From positions 4,030,001 to 4,094,000 of the forward strand of contig JAQOTA010000054.1 in the NCBI GenBank assembly GCA_029532415.1: 64,000 nucleotides of DNA, in the 5' to 3' direction. Shown here one piece after another: positions 22,814 to 35,639 of the stretch. The DNA is from Marasmius tenuissimus. Lineage: Eukaryota; Basidiomycota; Agaricomycetes; Agaricales; Marasmiaceae. Position numbers and translations under genes: made by a program. A model generated the notes under the pieces. That model searched no databases, was not told the origin of the DNA, and saw only the letters and a list, made by a program, of their open reading frames with translations. The first letter of the stretch is position 1, and every line of letters starts with the position of its first letter.

Positions 22814-24670
22814 TTAGTCTCTCTTCAGGTTTCTTCTGATTATGAACATCCTCTCCCCATCTCTCGTCTGCGTCATCTCTTGCACACCTGCAACGCCCTC
22901 CAGCCCTTGCAGTGAGCTTCCCTTCGCCACAACGACGAACATCTCTAATCCGTCACCAACCTAGTTATGCCAAGGATCCAGAGCAAAACGTGATGTAGCA
23001 CGCAGAGGATAACATGACGTGACAAGGCGTGAAGTTGGGGGTGGTTGTGGGGAAAACGGAGAAATCATCAGCTCCCATGACCTGTGAAACGGAAAAGAGA
23101 TAGAACGCCGCAAACTGACCTCAATATGCCTCTCCGTCGCAGACGTGAATGAATCGATCACAAGGTTCAACACCTCGTTGAGCGGTAGATGGACTGGGTG
23201 CGAAGTGCCGGGGGCCGGCTTCTGGTTTTTGAAGTATATCTGAAAAGGTGGAGAAAACCGACGGGTTAGGATACATTTCGAGAGTTGATCCGAAGCAAAA
23301 AAAAAGAACGAAGAAATGGTTGCCGGCTGCAGGAATTGGTGGCGCCAGTGAGGGAATGGAAGGGGGAAGTAAAACAGGACTCGATATTTCGTCGGCGTAA
23401 ATATCAGCAGCCGCCGCCAGTAGCAGGAAGCAACGTCGTGCAATATTTGGAGCCCCGAGTCGCCAAACAAAGGTAGAGCGAAAAGAAAGAAAAAAAAACA
23501 GAGACATCCTCCGAGAAAGAACCCGCGAAGGTGTAGCCCGCGTGGCGTGGTGGACATGGCTTGCCATGCAGATCCGAAGGATCACAGGACAATGCCCATC
23601 GAAGGATGTTGTGGGCCACCGAAATGAAAATAGATAAAGGTCAAAGGGGAACGAGGCACCCTCCCTTAAGGAGTAGGAAAAGGAGACCTGATTGGGAGCA
23701 CGGAGCAGCGTTGAAAGATACCGAGAGATAGCGAGCGCACACAACGCCCTCAATTGCACCGAAGGGCACGGGTATGTGGCCTGCGATCCGAATCCACCGA
23801 GATACGAAGAAGGAAAGGGCGCTTACTTGGTTGTCCAGGAATGGCTGCACCAGTGATTGTGCCGCGCCGGCAGCACGACATGATTCACGCTCGTATGAGC
23901 CCACGGGGTCGAATGAGTACACGGCACCAGAGCCTAGTCAAAAGAGTATCTGTGAGCGGGGGTTCGCAACGGATAAAAGCGAATACAAAAAAAGATGATC
24001 ATGCGAGAGGGCGGAGATATGACATCAAGGATCGAATGGACTGATATGAGACGGATATGTCGTTTGAATGGAAAGTTGTTAAGCCTCGGATGAAATGAAC
24101 ACGAGACTAACAAGGTTACACTAGAGGGGTATGAGCGTATCCAAGACTTACCGTCTTCTTCAATACCACCGAGGATGTTGTAGACATAGTACGGGAAGAA
24201 TCTTCTCGCGTACAGCATCGTTTGTATTAAGCGCGCGATAGCTCTCAATGGCATATCCTTCGCATGCGCATGTCGATACCACTATCATTTTTAAAAGCAA
24301 ATAGAGAGCGATCAGCACAGTTTTTGTGGGGCAATCGGTCCTGCACACACCTCTAGCCGTTGCTTGACCTTCTTCACGAACATGTTGCCATCAGCAGAGA
24401 ATCCGTTGACTGCTAAAACTGCTCTGTCCGTTCTGCAAAAGACAGATGAAGATCAGTCAGTGTCACGACAAAACACGACAATGCGGATACGCACAATCTG
24501 AAGACTTTGGGTGCATATCGCGTCTGAATGTTGTACCCTTCGCTCTGTCGAGTATCGCCAGCGATGACACTGAAATTCGCTCCTGCAATAGCCAATATCG
24601 TGCCTCCGTTTTCGCTGTATGGGTTGAACTGTCGCTGTTGGGGTTCACCGAGAGAAACCATGTTGGGCAT
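22814..24670 (-). CDS. PRE7: 20S proteasome subunit beta type-6 (non-catalytic)
   Basis: A core subunit of the 20S proteasome beta ring, active in cytosol and nucleus. Six exons were read. The start at 24670 gives [12 protein letters not shown], then [37 protein letters not shown] and, over an intron, [20 protein letters not shown]. Next come [60 protein letters not shown] and [12 protein letters not shown]. The last exon gives [14 protein letters not shown] and ends RNLKRD. The segment order and the FNPY..NGGT start match yeast Pre7 and human PSMB1. The subunit is known to lack the catalytic N-terminal threonine. Joined length is about 255 residues, near the family norm. A further upstream exon is possible but not needed. 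Confidence 0.95.
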
Positions 24671-27600
24671 CGTGGAGCGTGTTAATGTCGTTGAATATGA
24701 TAGCTGGCAGAGATCGAACGTATCGCAAGCAGCGATTAGCAGAGATGGTGGTAGACCAGGAAGGAACGCTTTGAAACGGGGTACATAAATACTTACGCGG
24801 CCTCTTACCGTGGGAAAGTTGCTGATCTCCGAGTATTTTCCCGGATCCCACGGTTCGCTCTATATGTAGAAATTTATGAATGATGGACAGATCTCCTTCT
24901 CTTCTCTAAGCAAACTATATCTTATCTCAAAACAATGGAAACAGGGCGGCATGCTTTCAAGGCTCGACGTCCAGGGGCCGGGAACTCGAGTGTTCTGATC
25001 CTTTCAAGAGTGACTGGTAACTCCTTTTTGAGCTTCATAGCGCTGATTAATTCTTACCCGCCCAACGCGACCTCCCACCTGTCTCATTCCACCGACGTCT
25101 CCCCGAGCACAGGAACATATCGAGTGTGAGTATCTTCTTTGTATTGCGATCACGCCGCTCGTTGGTATTCAATTTGCTGTAGGTCGTTTTAACATCAAGA
25201 ACCCTGTCCACACCGTACACGCGTGCTCTACCATCGCAGCCCGAACTTAGAAGTTTTCTCCTCGACTTATTAAGCCTCGCATCGCGCAATTATTGACTAC
25301 CTCACAAGGTGTTCTGGATCGAAGAAGCCCTCATTCCCCGCCCTCGTTTCCTGTTGTGTTTATTTTGACGATGCTCGACCTTTCCTGATGGGTAATACAG
25401 CAGCGATATGCGATTGCATCACCACATACAGAATGAATCCCACTACTACCAAGAAAATTGTGGGCTGTGGAGTGTTACTCATCGGCAGGCAGACATATTC
25501 AAGTGACCGATGCCCAGCCTGAGCTGATCTCGGCCTTGACACGTTTATAGCACCAACACCAGGTTTGAGCACGAAATAGAGCATTGGTGAGAGTCAATGT
25601 TCAATTTTGAACCCGCTGAACGTGCTCGAACACATCTATTTCTCAGAAAGAGCCACCCCCTCTCATGAACATTTCCATCTCTTCCCACACACGTCTCGCG
25701 GACGTTTACTTGGGTCGAGCAAATCTCACGACGATAATGAAAGTCTACTTCCAGCTCGAAACGCCACGGACACCGAGCGAGGACATGACACGGGGGTAGC
25801 CGCTCAGACGATTCCACAGGGTTGCTACGAGTGTAGATTGGTAGGCTTCGGCCGTTTCCTCCAGCATATTTTTGGTGACCCAAGTTCCATGTGTGGCACT
25901 CCCTATTTCAGTCTCTCGCGCGACATCGACAACCGTGACACGCTCCCTGTTCAATGGGTCGACTGCATGACCAGTGGTACCCGGAGGGATTGTCTATCGG
26001 GCGACAGGCGGTGCCTGTCTACATGTTTGCTCTCTCGCGAGTCTGATCCCATGCTCGGAGTTCTGCCCGGTATGCACCATGTTTATTTCACGTTTGTATG
26101 TGGAACGAACAACCTCCGTTGAAGTCCCCGCTGTGGAGCGATAAGTTCAACTCTCTTTCGTATTGGACGATACACACAACCTCGGACTCATTCAAAGCTC
26201 ACGGATGATGTCGTCAGGGGCCGAAAATACTGTTCGGGCTCAATCTCTTATTACAAACTGGACCTGTAGCCGCCAATATGATTCATGGGGAACGCGCTGC
26301 ATCCTGCGCTCTTATCGCCTTACAGTACGATGGTTCTTCGCACATCCCCGACGCCAAATTTACAAGCTCGTCCCTGAGTTGCTCCGCATCACACGAAGAA
26401 GTCACCTTCGAGCTCACGCCTCGGAATAATCCATTGCCCCCTCAATTTTTGGTGTCCTTCCTCGAGCCACATATCGTCTTTCTTCGAGTGAGAAAAGGAC
26501 AGCATACAGGATACTCCATGCTGACGCAATGTCCCTGGCCATGCCCCCTACGCACACCACTAGACACACGACGAGGTACTTGAAAAAGAACCTTGCTGTC
26601 CAGCCAGGGTGGCACTGGGATCACATCTGCGAGATGGCCCCTCGGTTTCTCCAAGTCGAGAGCGGCCTAGCTAACAAAAACTTAGGTGAGTAAGAATACC
26701 CGATTCATTGTTCTCTAACGTGCTATTCTTCCCTCAGAACTGCCGGCAAGGGTTTAACTTGGTAGTCAGCGGACTTCCGAAGATTTTCCTGATAGCCTTT
26801 AGCGCCACGATACACATGCATGTCTGATTGACCGCTTGTGTGCGCCGTGCTTGGAGCATCTCACACTGCATAGCTTAAAATTCAAACACCCACAAGCAGT
26901 TTACGGAAAGGACGCACAGGAGTCAGGACGACCTTAGACCTTAAACCTTCGGGACCCTATTAACTAGATCTATTTCTCCGGGCTCATCACAGGCGTCCTT
27001 TGACGGGCCAGTACACTCACCATACGCCGTCATCGAGAGATAGGCAACGCTTCCCGAAGATAGGACGGAGTGATGAACGTTTTTGACCCTCGAATGTACG
27101 CTGGCACGCTCAGGCGGAGGACGTTTTCGGTCCTCGGAGAATAGACGATAAAGGATCGTGAGGTTATCGCTGATTTCACACCGACATCTGCCCCTGAAGC
27201 CCACTGACTTCTTGGCAATCTCCGGGTGTAATTTCGGGCATCAGCGAGGTCTGGGTAGGGAGATTGAATGGTATGAAGAAGACCTCGAGCTTCCTGATCT
27301 TCGTATTTCGTGGCGTCCATAGGTTTGCTCGGACTGACGCAGCGACCTTATGGACAATATTCGATTGGGGTGTACAATCGCATGTCTGGGACTCGCCTAG
27401 ATGTGCTGGTGACTAGCACCCTTATGTATGGTCAAGAAATTGCGCCCTATTGACGTCTTCCACCAGCTTCGACCTTATGGACCTGACTGCGCCACACTTG
27501 GTGGGTGAGCACAGATGACAGATCCCATACCCTGCCAGTGATTTTGTTCTTACCTTACCCTTATACCGCTCTACTAGAGTACCAAGCGTACTGGCAGCAG

Positions 27601-27962
27601 AATCCTTACGTGTTACGCTTATTCTTCCTTTTGGCTTACCAACGTACGCCGCTCCCGATCTTGTAGCGCTGGACCTACTGAGTATCCAGCTGACTAGCCG
27701 GGCTACTGGTATAACCGAAGCGAGCCGTTCAGACGTGAGAATCTCTAGGCTTGAGGCGAGCCGCTCGGAGGGCGTTTAAATTAAGCGCCCTGATTGGGTC
27801 CCACGCTCCCAGATTCTGCCGTTCGGCGTTTGCTCCCTGCTGTCATGACCTTTCGACTCCGAGACTCGAGTCATCCACAATGTTTCTTTGAAGAATCCCT
27901 TACCCTCTGGCATGCCTATCCTGACAAAGAACCCCCCAAAATCTCTCTGACGAACTTTCGAA
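24671..27962. other. 3.3 kb without a recognised gene
   Basis: This gap between the divergent proteasome and RBR genes holds several open frames up to 171 codons (25607-26122, plus strand), none with recognisable motifs, introns or paralogues. A short minus-strand frame at 25485-25366 encodes MSNTPQPTIFLVVVGFILYV and a basic tail, which could be a small membrane protein or a stray exon. It is too weak to call. Confidence 0.35.
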
Positions 27963-29617
27963 ATGCCACTACCCACCTCAGAATCAAACCAAGCTGATAC
28001 AGAGTGCTCTTTGTTGCAGAAGGAAGAATGGGAAGTCATCGAGGTGCGTGTGCGAGATCATGGGACTACGAAATCGTTTTCAATGGCAATTATAGTCTAT
28101 CTATCCTGATTATATCTCGCAAAGCCTTGATGAAGAGGGTTCTATCAGATTAGAACTCCCTGTAGAATTCGGAGAACCGAGGTCGATTCAAGTTGTGAAC
28201 TCTTCTGAAGGAATAGATAGCCCAGAAACCACCAAAAACGAGGTCAAGGAACTCTCACTGTCGACCTTACCGCCGCTTCTGTTACACATCATTCTACCCC
28301 AGGCATACCCGGTGAAGGAGGCACCGTCTTTACTCTCTATACGAGCAACACACTTGTGGCTCCAGCCGCATCATATCGCACGTTTACATACTCGCCTGAT
28401 GGAGAGGTGGTCGGAAGTTGAGGATACAGGACAAGGTGTGCTGTACAATTGGATTGAGTATTTGTACAGTGGAGGGTTTCTCGAAGACGTGGGGATGCTC
28501 AACAATAATACAATACTGTGCGACTATTTCTTTGACTTTACTTTCGCCTTGCTCATCTCAACTTCTTTTGGAAACATCCAGGATTCATCATCCGTCCCCG
28601 CCTCTACTAGCACCACTGCTCGAGGAGCATCAAGCATTATCGGCCTCGAATACTTTCAATCAGACATCGTACCCTTGTTCCGTCTGCCTCGAGCATTTCA
28701 AGGGCTCGAAATGTCTTCAGCTCTCCTGCAACCATATCTTTTGCCGGAAATGTTTACAGGATTTCTGGGATCTGTGTATCACAGAGGGAGATATAGAACG
28801 CGTGGGATGTCCTGACCCCGAGTGTGTCAAAGAAGGTCGGCAGGCGAGTGAGGAAGAAGTTGCGAGGGCCGTGAGTGGCGGAGAGGAGCAGCTCAGTCGA
28901 TGGAGGTGGTTAAGGGAGAAGGCGGCCATCGAAAAGGATCCGACAATCATACATTGCCCGATGTCCTTCTGTCAGAGGCCTGTGCCAAAACCGCGGGATC
29001 TGGAGGGTCAAGAGGAGTCGGGATGGGACCGGTTAAGAACTTGCCCATCGTGCTCTTATTCGTTTTGTGCATTTTGCAAGCGAACTTGGTGGGTAGTCAT
29101 TTCTTTCTCCCGTTTTCATAGCTTACCAGGATTTGTAGGCACGGCCCCATTTCTGCTTGTCCTATTTCGGCCTCTGAAACCCTCGTTCTAGAGTACCTCG
29201 CCTTGCCTGAAACTTCTGCAGAGCGAACAACGATGGAACGCCGCTTCGGTCGAAAGAACATCGTGCGCTTGGTCGACAGGTATCATGAGGAACAAGCCAA
29301 CAAGAAATGGCTGGATTCGTCCACTATGGCATGTGCTGGATGCGGTGTCAGCGTTGAGAAGAGTTTAGGTTGCAACCATGTTCGTCCTCATCCCCCATTG
29401 TTCCTCCCTGTCTGAGTATCTGACCTCGTTCGTCGACTAGATGACATGCGCCAAGTGCAAGACGCACTTTTGCTACAAATGTGGTCAAAAGTTGCAGCCG
29501 ACCAACCCTTACAAGCACTTCAGCACTCCAGGGCAACCCTGTTTCAATAAGCTGTTCGATGTCAATAGCGAGCTTGATATGGACGATTGGGAAATGGATG
29601 TTTGGGCGGATTTATAG
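27963..29617 (+). CDS. RWD-RBR E3 ubiquitin ligase (Itt1/RNF14 type)
   Basis: A RING-between-RING ligase that receives ubiquitin on its own cysteine before passing it to substrates. The start at 27963 (MPLPTSESNQADTECSLLQK) leads into an RWD domain: EEWEVIE, then over an intron SIYPDYISQSLDEEGSIRLE and LPVEFGEP. RING1 reads CSVCLEHFKGSKC, CNHIFCRKCLQDFW, CPDPEC. The IBR reads CPMSFCQRPV, CPSCSYSFCAFCKRTW. RING2 reads CAGCGVSVEKSLGCNHMTCA, CKTHFCYKCG. By analogy with parkin and RNF14 the catalytic cysteine is that of SLGCNHMTC. Five exons join in frame (about 480 residues) and the stop is at 29615-29617. RWD plus RBR is the layout of yeast Itt1 and human RNF14. The substrate is unknown. Confidence 0.9.
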
Positions 29618-29744
29618 ATGCTGATGTATATTGCGTGGATGATTGGACAGCGTTATTGGTTCGAATGATAGATGCGTGTGCGTTCTCTCAATGGTTTTTC
29701 TTTCGCCACTACGATGTACAGAATCCTCTTCCGCAGTTTCGTCA

Positions 29745-30200
29745 TCACAAGGCGCAAACTTCGGTAACCATACATCTGTGTTGCCCGGGCTGTGAGCGTC
29801 GCGATCGCATAAGAAAGGGAGAGGGATTCTACAACTTACATAGACTCTTCGACAGGGCCGCAACAGAAGTATCCTTGGTTGGCCGGGCCTAAATGTCGAG
29901 TAGATATCAGTAAAACAGGATCTGTTTATGGAAATGACAGGGCTTTACAGGGCTACAGGAAAACTGGTAAGAATCTCGTGTCCACGGAGACTCGAGATAG
30001 CACTCACGTTTTGCCAGTCGCAGCCTAGGCCAGGAACAAGGGGAAGAGTTACATACATATTTTAGTTCGGCGCAAACATTTGATCACTGCTGCTTTTACT
30101 TACGAATAGGCTCCTTCGCATCATCCTCACGAGCAACGAGTGGTTTGCCGGCCACGATAAAGGCGAGAGGAACAGTGACTGCAAGCAGGGCGAGATTCAT
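29745..30200 (-). CDS. Six-cysteine secreted peptide with 4-nt micro-exon (member 5)
   Basis: A 65-residue predicted secreted peptide from five exons: 30104-30200, 30008-30024 (17 nt), 29949-29952 (4 nt, CCCT), 29840-29888 and 29745-29775. The signal peptide is MNLALLAVTVPLAFIVAGK, followed by PLVAR, then the cysteine domain C-x5-C-x7-CC-x7-C-x5-C, with NPCPANQGYFCCG at its centre. Each intron has a GT donor and an AG acceptor, and all joins keep frame. Four relatives lie at 45.5-51.7 kb on the same strand with the same exon plan. A TATAAAA lies about 50 bases upstream. The order C-C-CC-C-C is that of knottin-like miniproteins, but disulfide pairing and role are unknown. Its 3' end faces the RBR gene with 127 bases between stops. 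Confidence 0.78.
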
Positions 30201-30249
30201 GACGAAGAAAGACTTGGGATTGGGGCAAGTCGGGTGTAGTTGGCAGGCC

Positions 30250-30256
30250 TTTTATA
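30250..30256 (-). promoter_or_regulatory. TATA box of secreted peptide gene 5
   Basis: TATAAAA on the minus strand, 50 bases before the start codon. The other four family members have a TATAAAA or TATAAAG at 43-78 bases. Confidence 0.55.
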
Positions 30257-30927
30257 CAACGAACGAGGAAGGGGCAGCGAGACAATTGGATTTGGAGTGC
30301 GAGGCAAGCCTGTCTCAAACCTGTGCAATGACGATCCCTTGTATCGATCAACTTGAAATTCTACGGATTCTTGTCGATCATCTCTCACTTGTACTGACCA
30401 TTCCATGTGTAGGCACTAGTCAGGCTGGTATGTTCCCTGGGAACTTACAAGATATCCATTGGGAGTCGATTCTGCTACTGAGTTGTAAAACTACTCCTTC
30501 TACTTATTCTGTTTCAGTAGGTCCGATCATTATTCAGAAATTGGCTGTTCTCACCGTCTTCTCAGCGCCGCGTTTCATGCGGAAGCCAAGGCCCTTGACA
30601 AGACTGGAAGCCTTTTCGTATGTCGGGAACTCGTCTATCCTTTTCCGCGACTTTTCGTAAGCTACCTATGAGAATAAACCTGAAGTCGTGGCACGAGGAG
30701 AGCATATGAGCACCTTTCGCAAACAGGTGCTCAACGTTTCTATAGACTAGCGCCGCCACTGCGGCTTGAACACAATCGATTGAGGGACACCATTTTCCGG
30801 TGGCAATTATTTAGGACCAACGATGTCTGGTGATATTACCTCCGAATCCCAATAGGTCACAGGGTGGCCGATGAAAGGTATATTATATGCCTTGCCATTG
30901 GGATGTGTCTTCGACAGCCTCCTCCTC
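30257..30927. other. Intergenic between divergent secreted peptide and GMC genes
   Basis: Shared upstream region of two divergently transcribed genes for secreted proteins. The plus-strand open frame 30145-30660 overlaps the peptide gene and has no protein features. Confidence 0.35.
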
Positions 30928-33245
30928 ATGGGTCTCCTTTGGGCGTGCTCCTTATTCTCGTTGGCTTTGCCAGGTCTCTCAAAATTATACCATTCTATCA
31001 ATGAACTGAACAGCAACGCGAGCTACGACTACGTGATCGTTGGTGGTGAGTCTCTGCTCTTTCATGTTATGAAACCGTGATCTCAAATAGCTTACAAAAG
31101 CTGGAACGGCGGGAAGTGTTCTTGCCAGTCGGCTTTCAGAAGATGGGGCAAACCGAGTGTTAGTCGTGGAAGCAGGCGTGGAGTAGGTCATGCAACCAAA
31201 AAGTCACGGTCTTTCCCTTTACTGATTCCTAGATCCTTATCACATTCGACAGCAACGCGGACATTCAGAACATAATTGTTCCCTTTCTCGCAACCAGGGC
31301 CTCCAACACTATCGTTGATTGGAATTATACGACGACTCCCCAAGCCGGAATGCTCAACAGAACTATCCCTCTTCCGAGAGGACACGTATTGGGAGGCAGT
31401 AGCAGTATCAGTGCGTTCGATGGAACATTCGAAAGATTGTGGCTCATGTTTCCGTTTATCTAGATTACATGGTGTGGAACAGAGGGTCCAACGACGTGTG
31501 GGACAATTTTTCTCGACTCAGTAACGACTCAGGTTGGTCTTGGGACTCGGTAGCTAAGTATAACTTCAAGGTCTGTGCACGATAAAAAGTCGGCATCATT
31601 CTTCCTTCAATGCGTTTTAGGTTTCTCGCCTCACTCCCCCCGCCGATGGTCACAACACGACTGGACAGATTATACCGTCTGCTCATGGCTATGGGCCGGT
31701 CGAAACAAGCTTGTTGGGGTTTCCGATGAGCACCGACCCTTTGGTGGCCAGTACCGCGAAGTCGTTGAGTGGGCGGCTTCGATTCAACGAGGACATCAAC
31801 GCCGGGAACACACTCGGATTCGGTATGTTAATCTAAACGGATATTACTCCAGGCTCCGCATGCTGACTTTGTCCCCAGGATATATCCAGAGCTCTGTTGG
31901 CCACGGTGAACGAAGTAGTGCAGCAACTGCGTATCTCATTCCTGTGATTAATCGGACCAATCTCGATGCTGTCATCAACACCAGGGCATTGAAGCTCTAT
32001 TCATCTCGAGTTTCTGACGATGGTGGTACTCCGAAGATAGACACATTAGAAGTTGGACAGAACGCCGATGGTACGTTCAAGTCTCGCATCCCTTGACCAT
32101 GACTCATTCTCGCGTTGTTTAGGACCCCGGTTCAATATCACTGGTAATAAAGAGATCATTCTCAGCGCTGGTGTGTTTGGTACTCCTCAAATCTTGCTCC
32201 TATCGGGTATTGGGCCTCAGGACGAACTTTCCAAACTCGACGTACCAGTCCTTGTAGACTCCCCCGATGTCGGGCGGCATTTGACCGAGCATCCGTTGCT
32301 GATATCCTACTTTGTTGTCAATTCCAACACAACTACTGATCCAGTGGCCCGGAACGCAACTCTTCAAGAGGAGCTGCTACGACAATGGGAAATCTCGAGG
32401 ACAGGATTGATGGTCAATCCGCCGGGTGGTAGTATGATCGCTTTTCTAAAGAACCCGCCAGAGATATTCGACGGTTTTGATCCATCGAGCGGTCCACGCA
32501 GCGGCAATCTTGAAATCGTCCTTCGTGTAAGCGCAGGACTTCACTCTTGGTCTTTGTGAATGGTTCTGACTCTTTTACAAGAACGGTTTCTCGCCTGTGG
32601 GATCGATAGCTCTGCCCCCGAACGGAAGTTATTTTTCAGCGACAACAGCTGTGGTTTCCCCAACGTCCAGTAAGACACTCATCTCAACTTGTTCCCCCGG
32701 TATCGATCTGACTCCGTATCAAACGACGTTGTCCTCTAATTCCAGGAGGGACGTTTACCCTAAATTCCACGAATCCATTCGATAGTCCCATTATCGATCC
32801 GCAGTTGTATACAACCGACTACGATATCCAATCGATGATTCAGGCCATGAAAGACGTCGATACGTTTGTCTCTCAGCCAGCTTGGGACGGATTTATTGTC
32901 CGGCCGTTCATCGAATTCGCGAACGACGAGGAACGGGAGATCTACGCGAGGAACAACTCGAGGACAGTCCAACATTGCATCGGAACTGCTCGTATGGGCC
33001 CAGGTGGAGTGGAAGGTGGAGTGGTCGACTCACAACTGAGAGTCAAAGGAGTGAGAGGGCTGAGAGTAGTCGACGCGTCGATATTTGTGAGTTACAGCTC
33101 AGGCTGGCGAATCTGCTAGGGGCTACTTTTTGTCCATGTACTGATCTGTCACGGTTGTTAGCCCCAAATTCCCGAGGTCCACCCACAAGCGGTAGTATAT
33201 ATCATAGCAGAACGTGCCTCCGACCTCATTCGTTCATCTCGATGA
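30928..33245 (+). CDS. GMC oxidoreductase, aryl-alcohol oxidase type
   Basis: A secreted FAD enzyme that oxidises alcohols and yields hydrogen peroxide in lignocellulose decay. The ATG at 30928 is preferred because it begins a signal peptide (MGLLWACSLFSLALPG); an in-frame ATG lies upstream at 30871. YDYVIVGGAGTAGSVLASRL is the FAD-binding GxGxxG region, followed by NRVLVVEAGV. Later exons give DWNYTTTPQ, GHVLGGSSSINYMVWNRGS (a GMC signature), QIIPSAHGYGPV and EIILSAGVFGTPQILLLSGI (second signature). The C-terminal part has HCIGTARMGPGG and PQIPEVHPQAVVYI, supplying the two active-site histidines expected from aryl-alcohol oxidase. About ten exons join in frame. Substrate preference within the AAO/pyranose-oxidase-like group is not decided. 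Confidence 0.9.
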
Positions 33246-34006
33246 AGCTACCGTCCATTTGTTGTAGGTAATCGTCTCCAAATAATGAAATTCGACTGGA
33301 CTCAGTCCATTTCGGTCATCAGCTCTAGGTAGCTGAAGTGAAAGGAGAAGCGTACAAAAGGAGCCTAGATTTAGCACGGTTGATAGTCATCGATCTTCTC
33401 TTCGTAGATACGAGCAGCAAGGATAGGTTTAATCGTTTGATTGTCCAGCCTAGACTCGCACGAGTCACGACTCGGAGCGACGAGTTCTAACTCATATAGT
33501 CGTCAACTGGGCTTCTTCAACTTCGCATACTGTAGTCTAGAAGCTACGAGACGAGGAAATAGCGCAACGCTCTCAGATTTGTTAGAATTGGTCGGTGGCA
33601 TCGTGGTCGTAAGCAAATTTCAAAAGCTGTCACTTGTCTTGCTCACGGCCCTTGTCGGGCCGGGTAGCTGCCACTGCCACGCTATGCCGTCATTCACATG
33701 ACTTGAATCTGGATTATATCGGGCCTCGCTCTCAACTCTCAATTCAACTTTCATGTTGACATGTCTGGCCTCCACTCATATTCATACGGGGTGAAAGACG
33801 TTACAAGGCTAATGCCCAGCAACTATGTCTTGGAACCAGAGTATTGAGACCTTAGACGTGTAGGTGGCACCTATCACGGTGAGTACTCAGTTTTTGACTC
33901 GTTTGTGCATCCTTGTTACTTACTGTACCGTGATGGCGATGCAATACAGTCCATTTACATCATTCGACTGGCCATATCAATGATCACTTCCTCCTCTCCT
34001 TCCGTC
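33246..34006. other. Intergenic, upstream of carrier copy F
   Basis: No gene was recognised. It includes a run rich in ACTCG/CGAGT near 33450-33490 and the promoter region of the carrier-like gene. Confidence 0.3.
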
Positions 34007-35325
34007 ATGACCCATATATCGCAAATCCCAATTCTGAACAGAATGTTGTGGCCCAGCCGTGCTCTTGGTCTCGGAGAGGTCGTACTCTTTTTCTTGGTCA
34101 GTTTCTTTACCAGTCTGGCCATTCTCGTACCTCTTTCGGGTGCATTGGTGCGCTGGAGGGTACACTATAACCCACGTCGAATACAACTCGAAGACGCGGA
34201 GGACCAAGATGACGGTGTGTGGGGAATTTGGTTCGTGTTTGTACTTTGTTAATAGTAGGCATTCTCAGCGCCGCCGAATCGCACCGTAACCGGATTTTTC
34301 AGCACGTTGCGGAGAATTTACGTGGTAGAAGTGCGTTCAGCAGGAACTATACCTATCTCTTGGTCTGACTGGCGATATAGGGCTTCTCGGGTTACTATAA
34401 AGGATTGAGTAGGCTTGTCTGTATTCTTGTTCGACTACCCCAGCTCGACTCACGAATCACACAGTACCCAATATTCTTGGCAGCCTCTTTGGAATGATCG
34501 TGACTTTCGCCACCCTCGCCTACCTCGCCCATCATGGTTTCTCCGGAATCATTTACAGTGTGTGGTTGTGCTCGGTAGTCGTTCTTCATCTGGCTATCGA
34601 CATTCCGATCCAGATCCTGACCATTCGGTGGGTCCGCATTGATATGTCTCGGCTGAGCCGTTTGAGTGATCCAAGCTCTAGGGCCATCATTACCCCATAC
34701 AAACTACCCTGGACGAAGCCTAGTTTTGGATACAAGATGTTACTTTCTCCGATTGAACGTCGCCGGCCATGGAAACTATACCTTCTACCTGGAATTTTAA
34801 TCAGTCATCTCGTGCAATTGTTGGTTGGGGCGTTCATCGGTCAATTGTCTGGCTACCTGACATGGAGCCTGACAGCAAGTCAGGGGTTGGAAGGGTGGAT
34901 GAAAGTTGTGGTGTTGAGGTTGATCTTTGCTGTGATCCCCGCGACCTTCCTGGCTCCTTGGAAGATCGTGCAAGCTAGGCTGGCTGTGCAGAGGACTCGT
35001 GCCAATGGGGATGGGGACGCGAATGTTGCTGCGGATGCGGATGTTGCTGAGGAAGCGAGTGTTGTTGAAGATATAAGTGTTGCTGAGCCTGACACGAGTA
35101 GTGTTGGCGTTGAACCATATTCGACGGAAGACGTGATCAAGTACGTAAGGTTTCTATCAGCTTATTTAGACCGCTTAACACACTTTTTATAGCTTGAGAG
35201 ACGCTGAAGAGCCTTATGCCGGCCTTGTCGACTGCTTCAAAAAGATCGTCGTAGAGGAAGGACGGAGAACATTATTCAGAGCTTGGTGGATATATTTTAT
35301 CCAGGCGTTGAGTTTGGTTCCGTGA
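34007..35325 (+). CDS. SLC25 (mitochondrial carrier)-like membrane protein, copy F (right arm)
   Basis: The only carrier-like copy on the plus strand, and the clearest reading of the family. The start MTHISQIPILNRMLWPSRAL at 34007 leads to LVPLSGALVRWRVHYNPRRI. Exon 2 gives APPNRTVTGFFSTLRRIYVV, then a short exon GFSGYYKGL. After IPNILGSLFGMIVTFATLAY come AIDIPIQILTIR, AIITPYKLPWTKPSFGYK, MLLSPIERRRPWKLYLLPGI and ARLAVQRTRANGDGD. An insert with repeated DADV/EEASV units lies before VGVEPYSTEDVIK. The last exon reads LRDAEEPYAGLVDCFKKIVV, EEGRRTLFRAWW, with the stop at 35323-35325. The inserted acidic repeat is not seen in the array copies. The substrate is unknown. Confidence 0.65.
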
Positions 35326-35639
35326 TACAGGCGATTTGTTTGTAAGTGCACAGACAGTCAGAGCAGGGCTTTAGATCCATCAATCTCACTATGACACCAA
35401 CCTGACGAGAGGGGCATAATGGCCTATCTACCTTCGCTTGAAGGGTCTGCTTGACTACTATATCTTCGCCCTTCACGTTCCCTCCACCCTACCCCATCGA
35501 ATCGCCTTTTTTCTGATTCTGATAGCCTCTTCACGTTCTGTTGGCTATTTAAAAGGTGTGTACACGCGATGTACACAGCCCCGGTTTCCAGGTAGCTAGA
35601 TTATTGTCAACTAGTTGGAATGTCTCAGTACAGTTCAAT

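Noticed and set aside
25607..26122. 171-codon open frame in the proteasome-RBR gap
   Set aside because: No motif, signal peptide, paralogue or splice structure, and composition like the surrounding intergenic DNA.
30145..30660. 171-codon plus-strand frame
   Set aside because: Overlaps the first exon and promoter of secreted peptide gene 5 on the other strand, which has far better support.
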